From positions 62,001 through 126,000 of the forward strand of contig JAFPWH010000024.1 of NCBI GenBank assembly GCA_017395065.1: DNA of 64,000 bases, in the 5' to 3' direction. Below, in pieces: positions 34,138 to 42,778 of this stretch. Under the pieces are notes generated by a model, which was not told the origin of the DNA, did not search any database, and saw nothing but the letters and a program-made list of their open reading frames with translations. Every line of letters starts with the position of its first letter. The stretch's first letter is position 1. A program made the position numbers and the translations under genes. The stretch comes from Clostridia bacterium. GTDB lineage: Bacteria; Bacillota; Clostridia; Christensenellales; Aristaeellaceae.

Positions 34138-36381
34138 ATGATCAAAAGCCTAAGTGAAACCATCGTACACAGACGAAAAACAGTATTTTTGCTCTATATA
34201 CTCCTTGCCTGCGTCAGCATTTTTACGATCAATAAAGTAAACATCAATTACGATTTTACGGCCTATCTCAGCAAGGATACGCAGACGCGCAAAAGCCTCG
34301 AGCTGATGGAAAGAGAATTCGGCTCCACAGAAACGATTTCGATCATGCTGACGAACGCGAAGGATGGGGAAGCGGACGAACTCGTCAAAGAGCTCAGCAC
34401 CCGCAAAGGCGTTTTGATCGCGAGCCACGACGCAAGTGCAGACGTAAAGACGATCGATGGCACGCGCTACGACCGCATAACGCTCTTTTTGGACGACGTG
34501 GACGCCATCGCGTTTTATACCGAGCTTGAAAAGGACCTTGACGCGAAAGCCGGCATGGCAGATCACGTCCTTGGCGGCTCCGCGCCGCAGACGATAAAGC
34601 TTCAGAACAAAATCGCAAGCGAGATCCCGATCGCCATGCTGATCGCCATCCTCGTCGTGCTGGCGGTTTTGCTTTTCACCTCCCACAGCTTCCTGGAGCC
34701 GCTCGTATTTGCTGTCGTGATCGTCGTAAGCATACTGATCAACATGGGCACGAATTTCGTGTTCGGCACGATTTCGTTTATCACCTTCGCGGTATGCGCC
34801 ATTTTGCAGCTGGCGCTTGCGATGGATTACAGCATCATGCTGCTGCACAGCTTTTTCGAGATCGGAGAAAGTGTGGAAGACGACCGACAGGCGATGATGC
34901 TCGCGCTCGAAAGGACGTTCATGCCCATATCGTCTTCCGCCCTCACGACAGTCAGCGGGTTGGTATCGCTGATGTTCATGTCCTTCACCATCGGGTTCGA
35001 CATCGGCATGGTCTTGAGCAAGGGCATACTGATCACGATGATCTGCGTATTTACGCTGATGCCCGCGGTCATACTGCTGTTTTCAAAGCCGCTTAAACGC
35101 TTCAGGCATAAGCCGATACCGCTCGGCGGAAGACGTCTCGGGGCCCTTGCAAACAAAAGAGGGCTTCGCGCTGTAGTAATGTCGGTACTGCTCTGCGCCG
35201 TGCTCGCGGCTGCGCTCATGCAAAGCAGCGTAAGATACACGTTTACCGACGCCGGGATCAACGCGCAAAGCGACAGCATATCAAAAGTTTACGGCAGCGC
35301 CAATTCGGTCGTCGTTCTTCTGCCGTCGCAGGGCACCCGGGAGGATTACGAGCTGCAAAAGGAATACCTCCGCCGCATAGGGGATATAAGCCATAACGGA
35401 AAGTCTGTCTTGAAAAACGCAGCCGGCATGGTCACGACAGGGGAAGCCGCAATAAAAACGTATACAGCCGAAGAGGTCCATGAACTGCTCTCGTCCATGA
35501 CGCCGAACGGTTTTCCGTTCGGCATAGAAGCGATCGCCGGTTTCCTGAAAAGCTCAGGCTACGAGGACGGCATAAGCGCTCAGGCGCTCCTTGAAATGGC
35601 GGACAGCCTGAGCGGCACGTTTTCGGCCATGGGCTTGATGGGCGAGGAGCAAAAGGAATGGATCAAGGAAAGCAGGGAAGCGATCGTGCTTGCAAAGCGC
35701 ATGTTCGAAAGCGAAAGCTTTTCCAGACTGATCCTGACGCTCGACGTGCCGATCCAGGGAGAGGGCAGCGAAGAGGTCATGGAACAAATCATTTCCGTGA
35801 CCGAGGAACTCTACCCGGGCAAAGAGACGGGGATCACGGGGCTCATGATGAGCGTATACGATATTTCCCATGCGTTCAACGCAGATCTGATGCGCGTAAG
35901 CCTTATAACGATCCTTGCGATTTTCCTGATCGTGCTGTTTTCGTTCAGAAACGCCGTCATTCCCGTCATACTGCTGCTGGCGATACAGGGCGCGGTCTGG
36001 ATCAACTTCGCGCTCTCCGTCCCCACAAACAGAGATGTGTTTTTCATGTGCTACCTGATCTGCCTTGCGATACAGATGGGCGCGACCATCGATTACGGCA
36101 TATTGCTTACGAACAACTACGTGTATCTCAGGCGCAATCTGGTTGCGCCCGGTCAGGCTGTTGAACAGGCGATGGAACTGTCCTTCCCGACCATCATCAC
36201 CTCGGGTCTTATACTGTTCTTTGCCGGGCTTACGATCGGAAAGCTGTGCACCGTCTACTACATTTACTCCATCGGCTTGCTGATCGCGAGCGGGACGATC
36301 TTTTCGCTGATTATGGTGCTGCTGCTGTTGCCCGCGCTGCTCGTTTCTCTGGACCGCTTTATCCTGCGGAGAAAGAATTAA
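34138..36381 (+). CDS. MMPL/RND-family exporter
   Basis: 747 residues with two-fold RND architecture: a first membrane helix (about 12-30), an extracytoplasmic loop of roughly 150 residues, five helices, then the same again in the second half. Charged residues for proton relay sit in helix 4 of each half: D230 in LAMDYSIM and D652 in ATIDYGIL. Such proteins move lipids, surfactants or drugs outward. ATG 34138 follows ACGGAGCG; the longer frame upstream overlaps CIRCE and the promoter. Substrate unknown; no adaptor protein or regulator is adjacent. Confidence 0.88.
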   Translation: MIKSLSETIVHRRKTVFLLYILLACVSIFTINKVNINYDFTAYLSKDTQTRKSLELMEREFGSTETISIMLTNAKDGEADELVKELSTRKGVLIASHDASADVKTIDGTRYDRITLFLDDVDAIAFYTELEKDLDAKAGMADHVLGGSAPQTIKLQNKIASEIPIAMLIAILVVLAVLLFTSHSFLEPLVFAVVIVVSILINMGTNFVFGTISFITFAVCAILQLALAMDYSIMLLHSFFEIGESVEDDRQAMMLALERTFMPISSSALTTVSGLVSLMFMSFTIGFDIGMVLSKGILITMICVFTLMPAVILLFSKPLKRFRHKPIPLGGRRLGALANKRGLRAVVMSVLLCAVLAAALMQSSVRYTFTDAGINAQSDSISKVYGSANSVVVLLPSQGTREDYELQKEYLRRIGDISHNGKSVLKNAAGMVTTGEAAIKTYTAEEVHELLSSMTPNGFPFGIEAIAGFLKSSGYEDGISAQALLEMADSLSGTFSAMGLMGEEQKEWIKESREAIVLAKRMFESESFSRLILTLDVPIQGEGSEEVMEQIISVTEELYPGKETGITGLMMSVYDISHAFNADLMRVSLITILAIFLIVLFSFRNAVIPVILLLAIQGAVWINFALSVPTNRDVFFMCYLICLAIQMGATIDYGILLTNNYVYLRRNLVAPGQAVEQAMELSFPTIITSGLILFFAGLTIGKLCTVYYIYSIGLLIASGTIFSLIMVLLLLPALLVSLDRFILRRKN

Positions 36382-36416
36382 TGGAAGTTTTAATGTGACA
36401 TTTACGTTAAATCTGA

Positions 36417-36444
36417 TTGACAAAACAAAGGGAAACTATATAAT
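36417..36444 (+). promoter_or_regulatory. Promoter of the glycerol-3-phosphate-dehydrogenase-like operon
   Basis: Perfect TTGACA at 36417-36422, a 16-base spacer and perfect TATAAT at 36439-36444. No operator palindrome is evident around it. Confidence 0.88.
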
Positions 36445-36486
36445 AACTCATAGAATGCAACGGATTTGTTTTCGGAGGAAGTCTGA

Positions 36487-37932
36487 ATGACGGACGTGAT
36501 CGTTATCGGCTGCGGCGTGATCGGCGCGGCGCTTGCATACAGGCTCAGCCAGTACAAACTGAAGGTGCTCGTGCTGGAGAAACAGAACGACGTAGCGATG
36601 GGCGCCACCCGCGCCAACAGCGCCATCATTCACGCGGGCTTCGATCCGGAGCCCGGAACGCTGATGGCGAAACTGAATGTGCAGGGAAGCAATATGGCCC
36701 GCACGCTCTGCGAGAAGCTGAGCGTACCGTATCTGAACAACGGAGCGCTCGTTCTCGGCTTCGATAAAGAGGAGGAGCTTACGTTAAATAAGCTCTACGA
36801 ACGCGGCATAAAGAACGGCGTGGAAGGGTTAAGCTTGCTTGACGGCGAACAAACGCGCGCGATGGAACCGCACGTGAGCAGGGAAGTGACGCTGTCGCTG
36901 TACGCGCCGACCTCCGCGATCGTCGACCCCTGGGAGTATGCGCTCGCCTTTGCAGAGGTGGCCAAGACAAACGGCGTGGATTTCCGCTTCGAACAGGAAG
37001 TGACCGCGATCGAAAAGACGGCTTTCGGCTACACGGTGATCACGAGGAAGGGAAGATACGACACCCGCTTTGTCGTCAACTGCGCGGGCGTCGCATCCGA
37101 TACCGTGCACGATATGGTCGCGCCGAAGAGCTTTACCATCCGGCCGGTTCGGGGGGATTACTGCGTGCTCGATAAGAACGAAAACAGCAAGGCACATTGC
37201 ACGCTGTTTCAATGCCCGTCCAAAAGCGGAAAGGGTGTATTGGTCACGCCGACGGTGCACGGAAACCTGCTCGTAGGCCCGAACGCCGTACCATGCGAAG
37301 ACAAGTTCCGCGTCAACACGACCGCCGACGGCATCGATTTTGTGAAGCGCATGGCGCTCAGGAGCGTGCCGGACGTCGACTTCCGCTCCACGATCCGTTC
37401 TTATGCCGGCATGCGGGCAAATCACGACAGGGACGACTTTATCATTGAATTTGCCGCGCCCGCGTTTTTGGACATCGCCGGCATCAAATCGCCGGGTCTC
37501 AGCGCCGCGCCGGCCATTGCTTTGGAAGCGCTGAAGCTGCTGGAAGGCGTAGGCCTTCCTATGGAACGGAACCCTTCTGCCACCGACGAAAGAAAAAAGC
37601 TTCGCTTCCGCAATATGACCGTAGAAGAAAGGCAGCGGGCCATATCAGAAAACCCGCTTTATGGGCGGGTCATCTGCCGCTGTGAGACCGTCACAGAAGC
37701 GGAGATTCTCGGCGCGATCCATTCACCGCTCACGCCGCACAGCATCGACGGGATCAAGCGCCGCGCCGGCTCCGGCATGGGGCGCTGTCAGGGCGGCTTC
37801 TGCTCGCCGAAAATCGTCGAGCTGCTGGCGAGGGAGCTCGGCATAAGCCCGCTCGAAGTTTTGAAGGACGGCGCGGGCAGCTATATTCTGGACAGCGAGA
37901 CCAAGGATGGAGAGAAAGCAAATGAGCTATGA
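36487..37932 (+). CDS. GlpA-like FAD-dependent dehydrogenase with a C-terminal BFD-like iron-sulfur domain
   Basis: 481 residues. N-terminal FAD Rossmann motif VIGCGVIGAALAYRLS, DAO-type fold with GATRANSAIIHAG, then a C-terminal [2Fe-2S] BFD-like domain with C397, C399, C434 and C439 (CRC...CQGGFC). This layout is that of the anaerobic glycerol-3-phosphate dehydrogenase catalytic subunit; L-2-hydroxyglutarate oxidase-like enzymes share the first part. First of three overlapping or close genes, with GGAGGA before the ATG. Confidence 0.87.
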   Translation: MTDVIVIGCGVIGAALAYRLSQYKLKVLVLEKQNDVAMGATRANSAIIHAGFDPEPGTLMAKLNVQGSNMARTLCEKLSVPYLNNGALVLGFDKEEELTLNKLYERGIKNGVEGLSLLDGEQTRAMEPHVSREVTLSLYAPTSAIVDPWEYALAFAEVAKTNGVDFRFEQEVTAIEKTAFGYTVITRKGRYDTRFVVNCAGVASDTVHDMVAPKSFTIRPVRGDYCVLDKNENSKAHCTLFQCPSKSGKGVLVTPTVHGNLLVGPNAVPCEDKFRVNTTADGIDFVKRMALRSVPDVDFRSTIRSYAGMRANHDRDDFIIEFAAPAFLDIAGIKSPGLSAAPAIALEALKLLEGVGLPMERNPSATDERKKLRFRNMTVEERQRAISENPLYGRVICRCETVTEAEILGAIHSPLTPHSIDGIKRRAGSGMGRCQGGFCSPKIVELLARELGISPLEVLKDGAGSYILDSETKDGEKANEL

Positions 37933-39175
37933 GCTGATCGTGATAGGGGCGGGTCCCGCCGGTCTGGCGGCTGCCCTGAGCGCAAGGAAGCAAGGTCTTA
38001 CGCGCATTGCGATTCTTGAGCGCGACAAATACCTCGGCGGTATCTTGAATCAGTGCATACACAACGGCTTCGGACTGCACCGCTTCCGGGAAGAACTGAC
38101 GGGGCCCGAATATGCAGGCAGGTTTATCGACGAACTGAGCGGCAGCGGCATCGACGTCTTCACTGATACGATGGTGCTGAACGTCACGCGAGACAAACAG
38201 GTGCACTGCGTATCGCCGCAATACGGTTATCGCATCCTTGAAGCCCAAAGCGTCGTGCTTGCGATGGGCTGCAGGGAACGCACGCGGGGCGCCATCGGCA
38301 TCCCCGGAGACAGACCTTCCGGCGTCTTCACGGCGGGGACAGCGCAAAGGTATCTGAACCTCGAAGGCTACCTTTGCGGCAAACGCGTGCTGATCCTCGG
38401 CTCCGGAGACATCGGACTCATCATGGCGCGGCGAATGACGCTGGAGGGCGCGAAGGTGCTCGCCTGCGTGGAAGTCATGCCGTATTCCGGCGGGCTCAGC
38501 CGCAACATCGCACAGTGCTTAAACGACTTCAACATCCCTCTGTATCTTTCCCACACGGTCACCGAAATACGCGCCCAAAATGGCAGGATCTCCGGTGTCA
38601 CGGTGTCGAAGGTGGACGAAAACCGCCGCCCGATCCCCGGGACCGAAATGGACTTCGAATGTGATACGCTCCTTCTTTCGGTCGGCCTGATCCCGGAAAA
38701 CGAACTTACGCGGGGCATGGGCATCGCCATCGACCCGCGCACGAACGGGGCAGTCGTTTACGAAAACATGGAAACAGACCTGCCGGGCGTCTTTGCCTGC
38801 GGAAACGTCGCACACGTGCATGACCTCGTGGACTATGTGTCCAAAGAAAGTGAAAAAGCCGGCGCGGCGGCGGCAAAATACGTGCTGCAGGGACCGAACG
38901 AGGGAGAAGCGATCGATGTAATAAATGGCGACGGCGTAAGCTATACCTTGCCGCAGCGCATAAGAGTGAGCGCGCTCGATGGCGCAGCGGAGATCTTTTT
39001 CCGCGTCAGGCGGAATTACGGTAAAGCGCAGATCGAGGTGCTCAGCGGCGACGAAAGCATAGCCGTCTACAAGAGAGATCGCCTTGCGCCGGGCGAAATG
39101 GAATCGATCAGGCTGAGCCGCGAGCTTTTGAGCAAAGCAAGAGGCGAGATCAGGGTAAGCATAAAAGAACAGTGA
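37922..39175 (+). CDS. FAD/NAD(P)-binding oxidoreductase, second subunit of the GlpA-like system
   Basis: 417 residues. Two dinucleotide-binding motifs: FAD at GAGPAGLAAALSARKQG (about 8-24) and NAD at ILGSGDIGLIMARR (about 155-170). GGILNQCIHNGFG is typical of the partner protein found after GlpA-like genes in Clostridia. ATG 37922 lies inside the end of the previous gene (11-base overlap) with GGAGAG upstream. It probably links the dehydrogenase to an electron acceptor. Confidence 0.85.
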   Translation: MSYELIVIGAGPAGLAAALSARKQGLTRIAILERDKYLGGILNQCIHNGFGLHRFREELTGPEYAGRFIDELSGSGIDVFTDTMVLNVTRDKQVHCVSPQYGYRILEAQSVVLAMGCRERTRGAIGIPGDRPSGVFTAGTAQRYLNLEGYLCGKRVLILGSGDIGLIMARRMTLEGAKVLACVEVMPYSGGLSRNIAQCLNDFNIPLYLSHTVTEIRAQNGRISGVTVSKVDENRRPIPGTEMDFECDTLLLSVGLIPENELTRGMGIAIDPRTNGAVVYENMETDLPGVFACGNVAHVHDLVDYVSKESEKAGAAAAKYVLQGPNEGEAIDVINGDGVSYTLPQRIRVSALDGAAEIFFRVRRNYGKAQIEVLSGDESIAVYKRDRLAPGEMESIRLSRELLSKARGEIRVSIKEQ

Positions 39176-39225
39176 CGGACAAGCGGCAGGGCGTCCCTGC
39201 CCGTACACGGTCAAGAGGAAAGCAT

Positions 39226-39570
39226 ATGAAAGAGCTTATTTGCATCGTTTGCCCGCGCGGATGCCATTTGCAGGTTGACGAAGACAACGGCTTTGCCGTT
39301 ACCGGTAATAGCTGCCCAAGAGGCGCAGAATACGGAAGAAATGAAGCTGTTCATCCCGTGAGAACGCTCACGAGTACCGTCCGGATCGAAGGCGCACCGA
39401 TAACGCGGCTGCCTGTCAGGACAGCGTCGGCGATCCCGAAAGCACTCCTGTTCGACGCGATGAACGAAATAAACCGGACAAGCGTGCATGCGCCTGTCAA
39501 AAGGGGACAGGCGGTCATCAAGGATTTGCTTGGAACGGGCGTGGACGTAATAGCCACCAGAGACCTGTGA
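39226..39570 (+). CDS. DUF1667 four-cysteine protein, third subunit of the GlpA-like system
   Basis: 114 residues beginning with C6xxC9xxxC13 and C30 (CIVCPRGCHL, GNSCPRGAEYG), a likely iron-sulfur or zinc site. DUF1667 proteins regularly follow this pair of flavoproteins. ATG 39226 follows AGAGGAAAG; the longer frame would start at the previous stop with no ribosome site. A GC-rich hairpin (GGCAGGG/CCCTGCC, 39185-39201) lies in the gap and could tune translation. Confidence 0.85.
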   Translation: MKELICIVCPRGCHLQVDEDNGFAVTGNSCPRGAEYGRNEAVHPVRTLTSTVRIEGAPITRLPVRTASAIPKALLFDAMNEINRTSVHAPVKRGQAVIKDLLGTGVDVIATRDL

Positions 39571-39583
39571 ATTTAATAGACGA

Positions 39584-39604
39584 ATAAAAACAGTCAGACT
39601 GTTT
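39584..39604 (-). terminator. Compact terminator after the 5-formyl-THF cyclo-ligase
   Basis: AAACAG / CTGTTT (39588-39593, 39599-39604) with a 5-base loop, followed on the minus strand by TTTATT. The loop contains the stop codon of the cyclo-ligase. It may also stop the plus-strand operon. Confidence 0.65.
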
Positions 39605-40130
39605 CGAGCACTCCGTTTTCGGTCAGTATGATGTCCGGCTTTACGTCGTGCTTTTCAAAGGGCAGCGCGTCAAAAACCGCAGATGCGGGACAGAGGCATA
39701 CGCTTTTGCACCGCACGCGGCTCAGATATTCGTCATAATACCCGCCGCCGTGTCCCAGGCGCACGCTGTGCCTGTCGCAGGCTAAACACGGCACGACGCA
39801 AAGGTCCGGTCGAAGCATTTCGGGCGCGCCTCTGGGCGGCTCCGGTATACCGTAAACGCCCGGGACGAGATCATTTAGACTCAGGATCCCGCGCGCCTGC
39901 ATGATCCCTTTTTTAACGATTTTCGGAACGGCGACGCGCTTTTTCAGGCGAAACGCTTCCTTTATGATCTCTCGTGTATCGATCTCAGGATAGACCGAAA
40001 CATAGATAAAAACACTTTCGGCATTTATCCAGCATTCAAGCGCATATAGAAATTCGCGCACCTTCGCCGCGCCCTCTTCTGATATCGGGGCGCGGCGAAG
40101 CTGTGCGCGAAAGTCTGCTTTTGAAAGCAT
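39594..40130 (-). CDS. 5-formyltetrahydrofolate cyclo-ligase
   Basis: 178 residues. Converts 5-formyl-THF and ATP to methenyl-THF. Seen: N-terminal KADFRAQLR phosphate-binding region and the signature GHGGGYYDEYL, with PDLCVVPCLACD before it. ATG 40130 follows AAAGGAA; an upstream in-frame start overlaps the ROK gene end. It is 32 bases after the ROK gene and probably its operon partner. Confidence 0.92.
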   Translation of the reverse strand: MLSKADFRAQLRRAPISEEGAAKVREFLYALECWINAESVFIYVSVYPEIDTREIIKEAFRLKKRVAVPKIVKKGIMQARGILSLNDLVPGVYGIPEPPRGAPEMLRPDLCVVPCLACDRHSVRLGHGGGYYDEYLSRVRCKSVCLCPASAVFDALPFEKHDVKPDIILTENGVLETV

Positions 40131-40162
40131 ATTCCTTTCCGGAAACCTGGTCAAGGCGTTTT

Positions 40163-41533
40163 TCAGCAAACCGGCAGGCTCGCAGCGGCGACGCTCTGAC
40201 CGACTCGACGGCTGGACTCGTCGGGAATGTGAAGGGTGATCTTTTTCGCAAGCTCCGGATACTCGGTATCGAGTACCTGCTGGGCTGTCTTCAAAAGCGT
40301 TTGTCCGCCGTTTCCGCTGGTGACTCTGCCCATGATGAGCACATGCTTGATGTCGTAGTATCTGGCGTAATAGGCGATCTCATAGCCGAAATAGGTGCCG
40401 ATCGTCTGGTATATGCCCTCTGTCCGCTTGTCTCCCGCTGCATGCAGCTGCTGAACGTACTTGAGCTTTTCAGCGAGGGTCATTTCGTCGCTCAGCTCTA
40501 TGCCGGCCGCGGGGCAGAGCTTTATGACCGCGTCCTGACTGAAGTATTTCACGCCGCAGCCAACGTCGCCGCTCCACTCGTCCACGAGCGCTTTCGGGTT
40601 CATGTCGACCGGAACGAAGGCCAGCTCGTTGAGCCAACCGGTAATGTATCCGCTGCCGTCCACGTAACCGCCGGCTTCGCTCGTGCCCATGGCGATGCCG
40701 AGCACGTTGTTGTCGTTTAGGTCCATCGCACCCGCAAGCGCCGTCACGTCGCCGTCGTTTGCGACCTCGATCGGCACGTTGCCGATCTCCTTAGCGACGT
40801 CGAGGTATATGTTGCGGCATTTTATCTTGTCTTCTTCGCTGAGCTTGATGAACAGGGAAGCGACCATCGCGCGATTGTCGATATACACGCCTGCAGAGGA
40901 TACGCCGATGGCGTCCACGCGCGGCAGCTTCTCCTTGGCCTTGAGCATAGCGTTTTTGATGCCGTCGAAATGATATTTTGGATCAGTCTGCGTCTTGGGA
41001 TGCCAGATGATTTCTTCCGAGTAGATGCTTTCGCCGTCGACCACGGCAGAAACCTTCACGTCGCTGCCGCCTGCGTCAAAACCGATGCGGCAGCCGTTCA
41101 GGTGCTTTCCGACAGGGGAGGAACTCTCGTTTGTGGCCGGCGCGTTTTTGACGTCTTCCACGTAATCGACCTTGAATTTGGTCTCATAGACGCCGCTCAT
41201 GAAATCGTTGTCGAAAGCGCGGGCGCCGTCCTTCGCGTAAACGGCCTTGATGTGCTCGTAGATGGGCTTCGAGCCGGATACGGTGATCTTCCAGCCGCCG
41301 TAGACCCAAAGAAAGGTCTTTACGATGCGCTCTACGACTTCGTTGTTGCGCCTGTCGTCTACGCCCTCGGCGAAGACGTCCATTTTCAGCGTATGGACGT
41401 AGCCCTTGTTGCGCTCGACGGATATAGCGATCTGCTTGTGCGGCGCGGCCGCAACGTCTTTTTCAAACTGCTCGACATATTTTACGATCGGCATGAAATC
41501 GGGATCGTATACCGCTTTGACCTTCAGTTCCAT
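40163..41533 (-). CDS. ROK-family sugar kinase-like protein with an N-terminal extension
   Basis: 456 residues. From about residue 145 a ROK/actin-fold domain is visible: phosphate loop GFDAGGSDVKVSAVV, VGVSSAGVYIDN-type segment, and EVANDGDVTALAG, which carries the likely catalytic Asp. The ROK zinc signature (CxCGxxGC) is not present. The first 140 residues are an unrecognised domain rich in charged residues. It starts 1 base after nagA ends, so N-acetyl-hexosamine phosphorylation is a natural guess, not a demonstrated role. Confidence 0.75.
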   Translation of the reverse strand: MELKVKAVYDPDFMPIVKYVEQFEKDVAAAPHKQIAISVERNKGYVHTLKMDVFAEGVDDRRNNEVVERIVKTFLWVYGGWKITVSGSKPIYEHIKAVYAKDGARAFDNDFMSGVYETKFKVDYVEDVKNAPATNESSSPVGKHLNGCRIGFDAGGSDVKVSAVVDGESIYSEEIIWHPKTQTDPKYHFDGIKNAMLKAKEKLPRVDAIGVSSAGVYIDNRAMVASLFIKLSEEDKIKCRNIYLDVAKEIGNVPIEVANDGDVTALAGAMDLNDNNVLGIAMGTSEAGGYVDGSGYITGWLNELAFVPVDMNPKALVDEWSGDVGCGVKYFSQDAVIKLCPAAGIELSDEMTLAEKLKYVQQLHAAGDKRTEGIYQTIGTYFGYEIAYYARYYDIKHVLIMGRVTSGNGGQTLLKTAQQVLDTEYPELAKKITLHIPDESSRRVGQSVAAASLPVC

Positions 41534-41534
41534 C

Positions 41535-42695
41535 TTATACCTCCGCTTGATAGATCGTTCTGCCGCGCAGTATCGTGCGGTGAATGTTCATCTCTTCGTC
41601 CGCGAAGCAAAGATCAGCGTCTTTCCCTTCGGCGATCGAGCCCTTTGTCTTGTCGATGCCTATGGCAGAAGCGGGACTGAGAGACGCGGCTCGCACTGCC
41701 TTGTGGAGCGGCAGGCGGCTTACGTTGTTTTTGAGATTTCGCACGGCTTCGTTGAGTTTGAGCACGCTGCCCGCGATCGTGCCGTCCTTTAAGCGGCATT
41801 CGATGCCCTTCACGTAGATCGGCTGTCCGCCGAGCGAATACTCGCCGTCCGGCATGCCGCCGGCTCTCGTGCAGTCGGTGATCAGCACGAGCTTGTCCTT
41901 TTTGAGCTCGCTTACGATCTTGAAAAGCGCTTTATTGACATGGAAGGTGTCGGCGATCAGCTCGGTGCTTATCCTGCTGTCTCCGAGGGCCATGCCGACC
42001 ACGCCGGGATCGCGGTGCATCAGCGGCGTCTGTGCGTTGAAAAGGTGCGTCACGTGTCTTACGCCGGCTTTGACGGCTTTTACGGCTTCTTCAAAGGTCG
42101 CGCTCGTGTGGCCTATGGAGATCAGCACCTCGGGATGCTCCTTGTGTATGCGACGGATCGCGGCCATATTGCCCTTCATTTCCGGTGCCACCGTGAATAC
42201 CTTGATCAGATCGGCGTAGCGGGCGATGAATTCCGGGTCACAGGGAAGAATGTGCTCCGCGGCCTGCGCGCCTTTCTTGGCAGGATTGATGAAGGGACCT
42301 TCGGAGTTGATACCCATGATCTGCGCGCCGTCGAAACCGTCTTTCTCGCTTTCGAGCTTTACTTCCCTGATCGCCGCAAAGGCCTTGTGCAGGTCGTCCA
42401 TGCTGACGGTCATCGTCGTGGGCAGCCAGCTGGTGACGCCGTTTTTCGCGATGCCCCTCGCCATTTTGCGTATGCCTTCGGCTTTGCCGTCGCTTGCATC
42501 CTCGCCGAGGTAACCGTGTATATGCATGTCTACCAGGCCGGGCAGCACGTACAGGCCGTTTGCGTCGATGACGGTGTCGTTTGCGTCGATGCTGTCGGGT
42601 GAGATGATCCCCCGGATCTTGTCGTCGAACCGAAGCGCCAATCCCTGTACGGTGGCGTTTTCAAGCACGAGCTTTGCGTTTACTATGACGTTCAT
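41535..42695 (-). CDS. nagA: N-acetylglucosamine-6-phosphate deacetylase
   Basis: 386 residues, amidohydrolase fold. Removes acetate from GlcNAc-6-P, the first committed step to glucosamine-6-P. Metal and active-site segments: DMHIHGYLGED, NSEGPFI, IGHTSA, HLFNAQTPLMHRDPG and the catalytic Asp in ITDCTRAGG. ATG 42695 is favoured over GTG 42701 because AAAGGAA then sits 9 bases away. First gene of nagA-ROK-cyclo-ligase. Confidence 0.95.
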   Translation of the reverse strand: MNVIVNAKLVLENATVQGLALRFDDKIRGIISPDSIDANDTVIDANGLYVLPGLVDMHIHGYLGEDASDGKAEGIRKMARGIAKNGVTSWLPTTMTVSMDDLHKAFAAIREVKLESEKDGFDGAQIMGINSEGPFINPAKKGAQAAEHILPCDPEFIARYADLIKVFTVAPEMKGNMAAIRRIHKEHPEVLISIGHTSATFEEAVKAVKAGVRHVTHLFNAQTPLMHRDPGVVGMALGDSRISTELIADTFHVNKALFKIVSELKKDKLVLITDCTRAGGMPDGEYSLGGQPIYVKGIECRLKDGTIAGSVLKLNEAVRNLKNNVSRLPLHKAVRAASLSPASAIGIDKTKGSIAEGKDADLCFADEEMNIHRTILRGRTIYQAEV

Positions 42696-42728
42696 ATTCA
42701 CACGTTCCTTTACGCTTTATTCATACAA

Positions 42729-42757
42729 AGTATACTCTGAATCGAGGCAAATTTCAA
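42729..42757 (-). promoter_or_regulatory. Promoter of nagA
   Basis: On the minus strand TTGAAA (42757-42752), a 17-base spacer, TATACT (42734-42729). Confidence 0.8.
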
Positions 42758-42778
42758 GCGCAATAACAAAATTAGTGC

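Noticed and set aside
39185-39201. GC-rich hairpin before the DUF1667 gene as a terminator
   Set aside because: No T tract and it lies inside an evident operon; at most it tunes translation.
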